DNA of 15,554 bases, taken from contig NZ_CALIMY010000106.1 in the NCBI RefSeq assembly GCF_938045205.1, positions 1 to 15,554 on the forward strand, in the 5' to 3' direction. The position numbers were made by a program, and so were the translations under genes. Shown here in pieces: positions 1-7,721 of this stretch. Position 1 is the first letter of the stretch; each line of letters opens with the position of its first letter. This stretch comes from an uncultured Campylobacter sp. (GTDB taxonomy: Bacteria > Campylobacterota > Campylobacteria > Campylobacterales > Campylobacteraceae). The notes under the pieces are model-generated. The model was not told the origin of the DNA, made no database searches, and was given only the letters and a program-made list of their open reading frames with translations.

Positions 1-2
1 CT

Positions 3-83
3 TATTTTAGTAAAATTTATAAAAACATCCGCAAACACGACGAAAGCGGCACGGCGCTAACCAAGCTTTTGAAGGAGAGCTAA
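3..83 (+). CDS. 3' end of an unidentified gene (partial)
   Basis: A reading frame enters from the left edge and stays open for 26 codons to a TAA at 81-83. The peptide ends in a basic, amphipathic stretch (KHDESGTALTKLLKES), with codon use like the neighbouring genes. The other two plus-strand frames stop sooner or read less naturally. The piece is too short to assign to a family. A 7-bp hairpin lies 25 bases downstream, which would suit the end of a transcript. It could also be a chance open frame, since only 27 codons are visible. Confidence 0.4.
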   Translation, partial: YFSKIYKNIRKHDESGTALTKLLKES

Positions 84-107
84 CGCGGTTCTGTTCGGTT
101 TGCGCCA

Positions 108-129
108 GGGCTAGCTGCGCACCTAGCCC
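108..129. other. Small hairpin downstream of the partial gene
   Basis: GGGCTAG at 108-114 is the exact reverse complement of CTAGCCC at 123-129, with an 8-base loop. No T-run follows on either strand, so it is not a standard intrinsic terminator. It may still be a 3'-end stem for the gene ending at 83. Confidence 0.35.
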
Positions 130-478
130 GCGCGCAAGCCGAGCTTGTAAATGCTAAATGAGGAATTTTGCGCCGCAAATGCGCAATAAATTTACGGAAA
201 TTCGAAATTTTATAAATTTTGCAGGACGTAGCTTCGTAAAAATGCCGGTCCGCATGATGCCCAAAGTACTACGTGCGTAGATAAAATTCCGTTTGCTTAT
301 GATAAAATTTTGAAATTTCTCAAGTTAAAATCTTAAAATTTACTCACTGTCCCATCGTTTGTATTTCATAAAAATACTTTTAAATTTAAAGTAAAAATTT
401 GTAATTTTAAAAAATGTAAATTTAAGAGATAAAGGCGTAAACCTGGGAATTCTTTAAATTTAATTAAATTTTATAACT

Positions 479-579
479 ATAAATGATAAATAAATTCTTT
501 TTAATTTAAATTTAAAGAATTTTTCACTAATATATTGCTATTTTTAATAACGCCTATGAGAAATAGTATTATAAAAGGA
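479..579 (+). promoter_or_regulatory. Probable promoter and control region of the TonB-dependent receptor
   Basis: TATATT at 531-536 is a reasonable -10 box behind a T-rich run (TTTTTC at 520-525), which is typical of Campylobacter sigma-70 promoters. AAAAGGA at 573-579 is a good ribosome binding site, five bases before the ATG at 585. Receptors of this class are usually Fur-repressed. A weak Fur-box-like stretch lies at 479-497 (11 of 19 positions by hand against the classical 19-mer), and a dyad with 9-bp arms spans 492-522. In DNA this AT-rich an 11/19 match is poor evidence, so Fur control is inference. Confidence 0.4.
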
Positions 580-584
580 TCAAA

Positions 585-3575
585 ATGAGCTTATTTAGGT
601 TTTCTATTGCAGCGGCGGGAGCGCTTTGTTTATGCGCGGCCACTTTAGCTGCACAGGATGATAGCGAAGGTGACTCTCAAAATTTAGGGCAGATCAATGT
701 TACGGGAAACGTAGAAAGCGACCCGCTTACCAAAAAAGTCGGCGAAACTAAAAAGAGCGCCAAGCAACTCGCCAAAGAGCAAGTTAGCGATAGTAGAGAT
801 ATGGTTCGTCACGAAACCGGCGTTTCAGTTGTCGAAAGCGGAAGATTCGGTGCTAGTGGTTATTCGATCCGCGGCGTGGATGAAAATCGCGTCGATATCA
901 GTATAGATGGACTTCGCCAAGCAGAAACGTTAAGCTCGCAAGGTTTTAAAGATCTATTTGAAGGATATGGAAACTTTAATAACACTAGAAACGGCGTTGA
1001 GGTTGAAAACGTAAGACAGGTAGATATCACTAAAGGTGCAGATTCGGTAAAAAGAGGCTCGGGCGCGCTAGGTGGCTCAGTAGCGTTTGAGACAAAGGAT
1101 GCGAGAGATTATCTAACGTAGAAGGATTGGTATTACGGATTTAAGCGCGGGTATCAAAGTGCGGATAGACAAAACTGGCAAAGCCACGCAGCTGCAGTTC
1201 GGTTTAAGTGGTTTGATCTTTTGGCTATTCATACTGATAGAGAAGGACATGAACTAAAAAACTGGGGATATAAAAAATATGATCCTACTGTTATAAGAAA
1301 AGTTAGAGAAAAACCTGATCCTTATAGAATTTACAAAAAAAGCACATTGGTAAAATTTGGCTTTCAGCCTACCGATACCGATAGATTTAGCCTAGGATAC
1401 GATAAGTCTAATATAAAATCAGAGGGAATAGACTGGTCGAATCAATTTGCTCTTTATAATACGCAAACTCCTGGGGGAGCCTTGACTAACGATATACGAC
1501 ACACCAACGATAGAAGCGAAAGAAAAAACTATTCGTTCACTTACGAAAATTTCGACGAAACGCCTTTGTGGGATAGCTTAAAATTTAGCTATAACAAGCA
1601 ACATATTAAGTTAAAAGCGAGAACGGATGAGTATTGCGAGGGCGATAACTGCGCGGGAAATTCAAATCCGTCCGGTCTTCATATAAATGAAGACGGAAAA
1701 ATGGTAGATAAATATGGAGGGGAAATAAAGACATGGCTAAAGTGGGGATTTATGCCTACGTTAGTAGATAGTCAGTTTGATTTTTCAGATCCGGATAATC
1801 CAAAAAATGAATCCCATATATTAGATATGAATGCATATAGCAGTTATAAACCCAATGATGATGCCTATATCAATTGTGATGAATATGATTGTTCTAAAGG
1901 CATGACTCTTTTTGATACTGATAGCGGCACATATAAAACATATTCCATAAACAAAATAACTACACCTCATAGTAAAGGCAATTACGGCAAATTATCACCG
2001 GTTGGTTCGGATGAGATACTTCTACCTAGACAAAACGGATACGTAGAAAATAACTGGAAGGATAGAGATTTAAACACCAATACTAAGCAGTTTAATCTTG
2101 ACCTTACAAAAGACTTTCATATAAAAAGTACAGAACACTCTTTAAGTTACGGAGGGCTTTATAGTAAAAGCGATAAAAGTATGGTAAATAGGGCGGGTTA
2201 TTCTCCTCAAAATAAACAATGGTGGGCTAAATATTTTGCAGGAGTTAGAAATACGAATACCGATTATCCAATATTGGGTACTTGGTATCCAGATAAATGC
2301 CAATCATATACCAATGCCTCTACCTATAATGACGCTTGCGGCCACGAAGACAATCCTTTTAGCTTCCTTATTCCGGTTGAGACCAAAACCGGAGCGCTTT
2401 ATGTAGGAGATGACTTTCGTATAAACGATGTTTTGGCCTTTGATCTTAATTATAGATATGATAAGGTTAAACACAATCCATCTTATACTCCAGGCGTTAC
2501 GCCAAAAATTCCAACTGATCTATTTATCGGAATGTTTGTTCCTTATACGCCGCTTCCCGGCACTCCATCTCAAAAAGAGATAAAAGCTCACAAAGATGCA
2601 AATGCAGAAGCCAACGCCGTATATTTAGCTTCTCAGAAGAGAAAATATTCGGCAAATTCATATTCTTTAGCTACAAGCATCGATCCACTTGATTTTTTCA
2701 GACTTCAACTTAAATATGCAAACGGATTTAGGGCGCCTACTTCGGACGAAATTTACTTCACTTTCCAGCATCCGGATTTTTCGATATATCCAAATTTGGA
2801 TTTGAAAAAAGAAACGGCAAAGACCAAAGAGATTGCCTTTACGCTTCATAATTCGCCAAGCTTCGTTACATTGAATTTATTCCAAACGGATTATAGGAAT
2901 TTTATAGATTTACAATATAAGGGGGAATTCCAGCTTCCTTATGGAAACGGTGGAAGTACAATGCCTACCTCTGTGTATCAAAACGTAAATCGTCCAAAAG
3001 CAAGAGTAAGAGGAATAGAGATAGACTCGAGACTGGCTTTGGATCAAATTTGGCAACCATTGCAGGGTTTTAGTATTGGATATAAGCTCAGTATCCAAAA
3101 GGGTAGAATGGACATAGGTAACGGCAAAATAGATACTCCGATGAATGCGATCCAGCCTAGAACGGTGGTTTATAGCGTAAGCTACCAAAGCCCAGGCGAT
3201 AAATTCGGCGCGGATCTATTTGTAACTGCGGTAGCTGCAAAAAAAGGAGACGACACCTATAATATGTATTGGTATGAGCAAGCGCGAAGCGGCAAAATCG
3301 TAAACGGCAAACCTGTAAGCAATAGCGAAGTGGAATGGAGAAGCGGCGGATATACCACGATAGACTTCGTAACATATGTAAAGCCGATCAAATATCTAAC
3401 TCTTCGTGCAGGCGCATATAATATAACCGATCGCAAATATATCACTTGGGAAAGCGCCAGATCAATAAGGCCTTTTGGAACTAGCAATCTGATAGATCAA
3501 GAAACGGGGCTTGGTATCAACCGCTTTTACTCGCCGGGTAGGAACTATAAACTGACATGGGAGTTTCAGTTTTAA
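585..3575 (+). pseudogene. TonB-dependent haemoglobin/transferrin/lactoferrin-type receptor, split by an in-frame TAG
   Basis: This is an outer-membrane receptor for haem- or iron-carrying host proteins, energised by TonB. The first 178 codons hold a Sec signal peptide (cleavage near LAA/QDD, residues 21-26), a TonB box (QINVT, about 36-40) and a complete plug domain (about 55-175; motifs YSIRGVDENRVDISIDG and KGADSVKRGSGALGGSVAF). A TAG at 1119-1121 follows. The same frame is open again from 1122 (KDWYYGFKRGYQSADRQ) to the TAA at 3573-3575 and encodes the 22-strand-type barrel. The family-typical C-terminus is present, with RFYSPGRNY near the end and a terminal Phe. Read through, it would be 996 residues, a normal length for the family. 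No good start or ribosome binding site precedes the barrel, and it would lack a signal peptide, so separate translation would not give an exported protein. The most likely reading is a recent nonsense mutation or a sequencing error. Suppression is possible but unsupported. Confidence 0.85.
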
Positions 3576-3591
3576 AATTTAATCAGGTGTT

Positions 3592-3776
3592 TGACGTCTT
3601 ATTAAAACAAAAGCCTTTGGAATCAAAATTTATAGATTTATTACTAAATTTAAAAAAGATGGTGATAGTAAATCGTTTGGTGTCATTTAGATTTTCAAAT
3701 TTTATGTAACTAACGTGTAAATTTTAAAATTTTACGTAGCGCGGTAGCCCAAAGGCTTTTTTCTGTGATGACATCA
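3592..3776. repeat. Diverged inverted repeat (about 28-bp arms)
   Basis: The left arm at 3592-3620 starts TGACGTC and ends AAAAGCCTTTGG. The right arm at 3749-3776, read on the minus strand, starts TGATGTC and also ends AAAAGCCTTTGG. The last 12 bases match perfectly and the first seven differ at one position; the middle is diverged and one base longer on the left. The arms enclose 128 bases of AT-rich DNA with no gene. This could be two copies of a small intergenic repeat in opposite orientation, or the ends of a degenerate miniature element. No target-site duplication was recognised. Confidence 0.4.
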
Positions 3777-4290
3777 GCTTTATAATTTTGCAATGACGCC
3801 CGCGATCTTTCCGTCGCTTCGAGATCGAATTTTTTGCCCGTGTAAATTTACCGAGCCGGAAAACATAGCATCCGTATGTGCTAAAAATTTCGCAAGCGCA
3901 CAGCCCCACACTACACAAATCGCAGGGGAATTTTAATGCCGTAATCCGCAAGCGTATCATCTCGCTTCCAAGCGAAGACAGCCTTTTTGCGGCAATGTGC
4001 GTAATCTATTTCTCTTCGCTCTATCTCGCCCGCTTGTAACGACAAGTCTTATAAACGCAGTGGTCTTTTAAAAATTTTAACTTCAAATTTTGCTCCGAAG
4101 CTCGCTAAATTTAAGGAAGAGCCCACACAGATAAATTGTTCTATTTTCGCGCGGCGCACGAGGTTTTTAAATTTGCGGCGCCCGCAGGAGGCTTTAAAGC
4201 TCGCTAAGTCTCGCCGTCGTTAGCGCGCAGGGCTGATCCGGCTAGCGATCTTTTGCGCGATTTATCTCCTTGTATTATTTGCTTAAAATC

Positions 4291-4311
4291 CCGCCGCGGT
4301 ATATGTCGGCG
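4291..4311 (-). terminator. Possible terminator of the LRR gene
   Basis: CGCCG at 4292-4296 pairs with CGGCG at 4307-4311 around a 10-base loop. In the minus direction it lies about 30 bases past the LRR stop codon and is followed by GGATTTT. The stem is GC-rich but short and the T-run is poor. Confidence 0.3.
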
Positions 4312-4339
4312 CCGGACAAATCATGGCTTCGTTTTAAAT

Positions 4340-5836
4340 TTAATCCTCATATCCTCTAATGCCAATATGCCTTCCCTCTATCTTAGGAACTACGGGCTTC
4401 TTTTTAAGCTTAACGCCATACAAATTAATGCCGTAAAGTTTACTAAGGCGGATAAAATCGACGTTAAGCTCCTCTAAATCGGTATTGCGAAGATCAATGT
4501 ATTTAAGACTCGTCATATCGTTTATACTCTGCGGTAATTTTTTAATTGCAGTCTCGGAGATATCTAAAATTTCTAAATTTTTTAAATTTCCGATGCTTTC
4601 CGGAAGCTGCGTAATATTTTTGCCGTGGATGTAAAGCTCCTTTAAATTATGTAGGTTTCCGATGCTCTCAGGGATTTTCGTAATGGCTTGGCTGTTAATT
4701 TTCAGCTCTTCCAAAGCATCAAGCATGCCGATGCTCTCAGGCAGACTCTCTTGCTTATATCTGCCAATATCAAGCTTTTTTAAGCTTTTTAATGCGCCGA
4801 TACTTTCAGGAATTTCTTGTATATTTTCAGACCAAATATCAAGCTCCTGCAGATTATGCAAATCCCCTAACTCAGACGGGATCGTTTTGATATTTGAACC
4901 TATATGAAGCCTTTTGAGCGACGGGATTTTCACGGCGAGCCGTAATCTCTGCTCGTCCATATGACCCCACTCCTCAAGATTGGGTAAATTTACGATGTTT
5001 TCAGGAGGAGAGGTAAAATCTTCGCTTAGTTCCTTTAGACTCGGCATTCGCGAAACCTCATCGGGTAGCGCCTCTATATGCGTGTTCGTAAGATATAAAA
5101 TTTCCAGACTTTTCAGCTCCGCCAGATACGTAGGCAATGTATGTAAAAAATTACAACTATAACAGTGGAGCTCTCGTAGCTTGCTCATCCCTGTAATCTG
5201 CGGTGGCAATTGCGAAATATGCGTTTCATCCAGCTCAAGATATTCTAAATTCTTTAAATTCGCTACATTCGCGCTCAACCCTTTTACGGGGCAACGATCC
5301 AAAATCAGCGTCTTAAGATTCGGAATTTTAGAGATATTTTCACTAATATCCGTAAATTCGGTAGCGCGCAAGCCTAAATACTTGAGCTTTTTCAAATTTT
5401 GCACGCAAGAGGGCAGATCCGAAACTCTCGTGCCTTGCAGATCGAGCTTTTTTAAATTTGAAAGCAAACAGATCTCGGGCGGAACCTGCGTAACCTCATC
5501 CACTCTAATCGGCGAAACGGTCATAAAATTCGCGTTTCTGCCGAAGTCTAGCTCTTCAATGTCCGCAAGCTTTTCATACAAATCCCACGTCGTAGCGATA
5601 TCGCTAAAGAAGCTTATACCATAGTAATTCTCTCGCCCTTTATCGCTAAAGCGTAGAAAATCCGCCAAGTTTTGCATCTGCGTATTTTGATCCTCGCTTA
5701 GCTTTGGGCTAAACTTCAGGTGGATGTCCTGCGCATCGTTTGACATACTAATTTTAATGCCTTTAAAACCGGAGATTGATTGTATACAGAGCGAAAAAGC
5801 AACTGCTATAAATAGCGCGATATAAATCTTTTTCAT
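4340..5836 (-). CDS. Secreted leucine-rich-repeat protein
   Basis: A 498-residue protein. The start is the ATG at 5834-5836, eight bases after AAAAGG. It opens a typical Sec signal peptide (MKKIYIALFIAVAFSLC, cleavage probably near SIS/G). The cysteine is not in a good lipobox, because Phe-Ser-Leu precedes it. The frame is open for 62 more codons upstream, but these run through the hairpin at 5975-6018 and look non-coding. After a unique domain of about 100 residues comes a run of about 15-16 LRRs of 20-24 residues, close to the pattern LPxxIGxLxxLxxLxIxxxxI. Repeats 7 and 8 (ending near VSRMPSLKEL and LPNLEEW) are short and irregular and divide the solenoid in two; the later half is more uniform (several IPESIG / LPESIG units). 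LRR solenoids usually bind proteins, and export suggests a periplasmic or surface partner, but the ligand is unknown. The gene follows ppa and probably has its own promoter. Confidence 0.85.
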   Translation of the reverse strand: MKKIYIALFIAVAFSLCIQSISGFKGIKISMSNDAQDIHLKFSPKLSEDQNTQMQNLADFLRFSDKGRENYYGISFFSDIATTWDLYEKLADIEELDFGRNANFMTVSPIRVDEVTQVPPEICLLSNLKKLDLQGTRVSDLPSCVQNLKKLKYLGLRATEFTDISENISKIPNLKTLILDRCPVKGLSANVANLKNLEYLELDETHISQLPPQITGMSKLRELHCYSCNFLHTLPTYLAELKSLEILYLTNTHIEALPDEVSRMPSLKELSEDFTSPPENIVNLPNLEEWGHMDEQRLRLAVKIPSLKRLHIGSNIKTIPSELGDLHNLQELDIWSENIQEIPESIGALKSLKKLDIGRYKQESLPESIGMLDALEELKINSQAITKIPESIGNLHNLKELYIHGKNITQLPESIGNLKNLEILDISETAIKKLPQSINDMTSLKYIDLRNTDLEELNVDFIRLSKLYGINLYGVKLKKKPVVPKIEGRHIGIRGYED

Positions 5837-5859
5837 TTGAGTCGCCTTTTTAAAATTTA

Positions 5860-5900
5860 AAATTCTAGTATCTAGTTGCGCGATATTTATAAAATTTAAG
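5860..5900 (-). promoter_or_regulatory. Possible promoter of the LRR gene
   Basis: On the minus strand TATAAA (5891-5886) follows an AAATTT run and lies about 50 bases before the ATG; TAGAAT (5867-5862) is an alternative -10. The hairpin between ppa and this gene makes a separate promoter plausible. In such AT-rich DNA the exact box is uncertain. Confidence 0.3.
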
Positions 5901-5974
5901 CGAGCGCTTTGCAAGCTTGATTTAAAAATCCTCACATCGCTCTGCGCTTCGCAAATTCCATCAAATTTTAAAAT

Positions 5975-6018
5975 TTTGGAATTTCGCCAGTGTCTTAAAG
6001 GCGAGGCGAAATTCCAAA
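5975..6018 (-). terminator. Strong hairpin after ppa (probable terminator)
   Basis: Positions 5975-5988 and 6005-6018 form a perfect 14-bp inverted repeat (TTTGGAATTTCGCC and its complement) around a 16-base loop. In the direction of ppa transcription it sits 21 bases past the stop codon and is followed by ATTTTAAAATTT, a weak T-tract. It is probably a terminator or 3'-end stabiliser for the ppa transcript. In the plus direction no T-run follows. Confidence 0.5.
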
Positions 6019-6038
6019 TCAAAGGATGCTTGTAAATT

Positions 6039-6557
6039 TTATTTATAAGCCTTGATCGCTTTGTCTAGGATTTTCTCGGCCTCGGCAGCGCTTGCGAAGT
6101 CCTTTACTTTGACCCATTTATTCGGCTCTAAAAGCTTGTAGGTTTCGAAGAAATTTTTGATCTTATCTAGCGTCGCTTTAGGCAGATCGGAGATAGATTT
6201 AATGCCCTCATATCGCGGATCGATCTTGCTAACCGGCACGGCAAGCAGTTTCTCGTCCATTCCGCTTTCGTCCTCCATCATCAAAACGCCGATTAGGCGG
6301 CACGGGATCACGCTGCCTGCGGCAAGCGGGTATTCGTTTAGCACCAAAACATCCGCAGGATCGCCGTCGTCTGCTAAGGTATTGGGCACGAAGCCGTAGT
6401 TTGCGGGGTAAAACATCGCGCCGTAGAGCACGCGATCTACGCAGAGCGCACCGCTTGCTTTGTCGATCTCGTATTTGATATTCGAGCCGTAAGGGATTTC
6501 GATTACCGCGTTGATTTTATCGGGGTTTGAGCCCACTTTTATCTTTGAAAGATCCAT
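6039..6557 (-). CDS. ppa: Inorganic pyrophosphatase, family I
   Basis: This cytoplasmic Mg2+-dependent enzyme hydrolyses pyrophosphate to phosphate and so pulls biosynthetic reactions forward, including the aminoacylation and nucleotide steps served by its neighbours. It has 172 residues, the normal bacterial family I length. The active-site set known from the E. coli enzyme is all present: Lys28, Glu30, Arg42, Tyr54, the metal ligands Asp64, Asp66 and Asp69 in DDGDPADV, then Asp96, Asp101 and Lys103 in EDESGMDEK, and Tyr140-Lys141. The signature usually has a larger hydrophobic residue where Ala68 stands, a minor deviation. AAAGGA lies six bases before the ATG. The gene begins nine bases after the ygiW-like gene, so the two are probably cotranscribed; a hairpin follows it. 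Confidence 0.97.
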   Translation of the reverse strand: MDLSKIKVGSNPDKINAVIEIPYGSNIKYEIDKASGALCVDRVLYGAMFYPANYGFVPNTLADDGDPADVLVLNEYPLAAGSVIPCRLIGVLMMEDESGMDEKLLAVPVSKIDPRYEGIKSISDLPKATLDKIKNFFETYKLLEPNKWVKVKDFASAAEAEKILDKAIKAYK

Positions 6558-6566
6558 AGTTTTCCT

Positions 6567-6923
6567 TTATTTAGAATTTAAAATTTTAATATTTTTCACG
6601 TCTATCGTCGTTTTGGTAAAATCTTTGTCGATCTCGCCGCTAATTCGCACGAGCGTATTTTCATCTACGCTCACGCCGCGCCAAACGTCATCATCGATCT
6701 CAACCTCGATGCTATCGCCGTTTTGATCCACAAATCTATAATGCTCGTGTCTGAGTTGAGATTTTATCCTGCCGTCGATCGTGACAAAAGAATCATCTCT
6801 TAATGTAAGCGCTTCTTTGACGCTTGACGGCTGAGTTTGCGTCGCAGAGCCGCTCGGGACAAACCCGCCAGCGCCGAATGCAGCCGCACATAAAGCCATG
6901 CTAAGTAAAAATTTTCTAACCAT
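6567..6923 (-). CDS. YgiW/YdeI (BOF)-family periplasmic OB-fold protein
   Basis: A 118-residue exported protein of the NirD/YgiW/YdeI stress-tolerance family (bacterial OB fold). A signal peptide occupies about residues 1-20 (cleavage near AFGAGGF). The core then follows the family pattern: VKEALTLRDDSFVTIDGRI, HYRFVDQNGDSIEVEIDDDVWRG, LVRISGEIDKDFTKTTIDVKNI. Family members in enterobacteria are linked to tolerance of peroxide, metals and cationic peptides; the molecular activity is not settled. AAGGA precedes the ATG at a good distance. The gene sits between adk and ppa, with ppa starting nine bases later. From memory, C. jejuni has no such gene between adk and ppa, so it may be an insertion in this lineage. 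Confidence 0.85.
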   Translation of the reverse strand: MVRKFLLSMALCAAAFGAGGFVPSGSATQTQPSSVKEALTLRDDSFVTIDGRIKSQLRHEHYRFVDQNGDSIEVEIDDDVWRGVSVDENTLVRISGEIDKDFTKTTIDVKNIKILNSK

Positions 6924-7139
6924 ATCTATCCTTAAATTTTAATCTCTGTATCCGCAAACAGATCTGAAATTTCATTAAATTTAAAAGCCGCTCATATTTA
7001 ACGCTCGCATTAAATTTGCGGCGCGAGCTTTTAAATTTACGCTTAAAATTTGGCTATTTAGCGCGACGGCAAGCTATAAATTTAAAGGCGCACTCGTACT
7101 AAAAAGCGCGTCTTAAATTTAAGCCGCCATCCAAGCGCA

Positions 7140-7721
7140 CTAGCCTAATTTTTCGATCTGCGCGGCGATTATAGCGTTTATGTCCGCTACGATCTCCTCG
7201 ACCGTGCGCTCGCCGTTTACGCTGTAAAATACGCCCGCGTCGCCGTAAAATTTACGGATATCCTCGATCGGCTCTGAAAATACCGCCATGCGGTTTTTAA
7301 AGACTTCCTTGTTATCGTCCGCCCCGCGAGCGCGCCCCAAAACGCGCTGCTCGGCGACCTCCTCGCTGACGCACACCTCGATGACTGCGCTAAGATTTAC
7401 ATCATCGTCGCCTCGCAGTACCTCGTCTAGCTTATTCATTTGCTCGACGCTTCTTGGATAGCCATCGATGATGATGAAGTCTTTAGGCGAGCTTTTAATC
7501 GCGCTAACGATAGCATTTACGACAATATCAAGCGGCACGAGATTGCCTTTAGAGATGAAGCCGTCTATCTGTTTGCCCAAAGCGCTGCCGCTTGCTACCT
7601 CGGCGCGTAGCAGATCGCCCGTGGAGTAGTGCTCGATGCTTTGATTCATCTGAGCGATCATACTCGCATCGGTCGTTTTGCCGCTGCCCGGAGCGCCGAT
7701 GATTAGAAAAAGGCTTTTCAT
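7140..7721 (-). CDS. adk: Adenylate kinase
   Basis: It catalyses ATP + AMP = 2 ADP in the cytoplasm. The 193-residue protein has the P-loop GAPGSGKT (9-16), the AMP-binding segment STGDLLRAE (33-41) and the family signature FIIIDGYPRSVEQ (82-94, with Asp86 and Arg90). The LID is short (around GRARGADDNKEVFKNR, 129-144) and lacks the four-cysteine zinc type, so this is a short-form enzyme, as in other Campylobacter. The ATG overlaps the aspS stop codon by four bases (ATGA), and AAGGAG lies five bases before it inside the end of aspS, so translation is probably coupled. About 216 bases of AAATTT-rich DNA separate it from the ygiW-like gene. Confidence 0.97.
   Translation of the reverse strand: MKSLFLIIGAPGSGKTTDASMIAQMNQSIEHYSTGDLLRAEVASGSALGKQIDGFISKGNLVPLDIVVNAIVSAIKSSPKDFIIIDGYPRSVEQMNKLDEVLRGDDDVNLSAVIEVCVSEEVAEQRVLGRARGADDNKEVFKNRMAVFSEPIEDIRKFYGDAGVFYSVNGERTVEEIVADINAIIAAQIEKLG

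Larger units (their letters stand above)
84..584. other. Gene-free stretch upstream of the TonB-dependent receptor
   Basis: No convincing reading frame or RNA gene was found on either strand. The first part (84-300) has near-average GC and holds a small hairpin at 108-129. The second part (300-584) is extremely AT-rich and contains several dyads built from AAATTT words: a 16-bp perfect palindrome at 456-471, and 9-bp arms at 492-500 and 514-522. The AT-rich half presumably carries the promoter and control sites of the receptor gene. Confidence 0.6.
3576..4339. other. 764-base gene-poor region with repeat-like DNA
   Basis: This lies between the receptor (plus strand) and the LRR gene (minus strand), whose 3' ends face each other. 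Two short open frames overlap here: a 78-codon frame on the minus strand (3960-3724, cysteine- and basic-rich) and a frame of about 47 codons on the plus strand starting near 3793. Neither has a convincing ribosome binding site or a recognisable domain, so I do not call them genes. The region contains a diverged inverted repeat (3592-3620 and 3749-3776) and a 10-bp direct repeat (AGCTCGCTAA near 4099 and 4198). It also alternates GC-rich and AAATTT-rich patches. It may be decayed coding or repeat DNA. Confidence 0.5.

Noticed and set aside
557..573. A second Fur-box-like sequence next to the receptor start
   Set aside because: Only about 10 of 19 positions match the classical site, which is expected by chance in this AT-rich DNA.
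1221..3575. The receptor barrel as an independent gene starting at TTG 1221
   Set aside because: There is no ribosome binding site and no signal peptide, and the preceding 33 codons in the same frame (from 1122) are clearly receptor sequence, so it is the back half of a broken gene.
3557..3709. A 50-codon plus-strand frame (MGVSVLKFNQ...) overlapping the receptor's end
   Set aside because: There is no ribosome binding site, it overlaps coding sequence in another frame, and its low-complexity AT-rich codons suggest a chance frame.
3746..3762. AGCC-CAAA-GGCT followed by six T as a terminator of the receptor gene
   Set aside because: The stem is only 4 bp and it lies about 170 bases past the stop; it is part of the inverted-repeat arm.
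4253..5624. Several plus-strand open frames opposite the LRR gene
   Set aside because: They are serine- and phenylalanine-rich shadows of the LRR codons without ribosome binding sites.
5837..6022. A 62-codon N-terminal extension of the LRR protein
   Set aside because: The extension runs through the 14-bp hairpin after ppa and has a non-coding look, whereas the ATG at 5836 has a ribosome binding site and opens a clear signal peptide.
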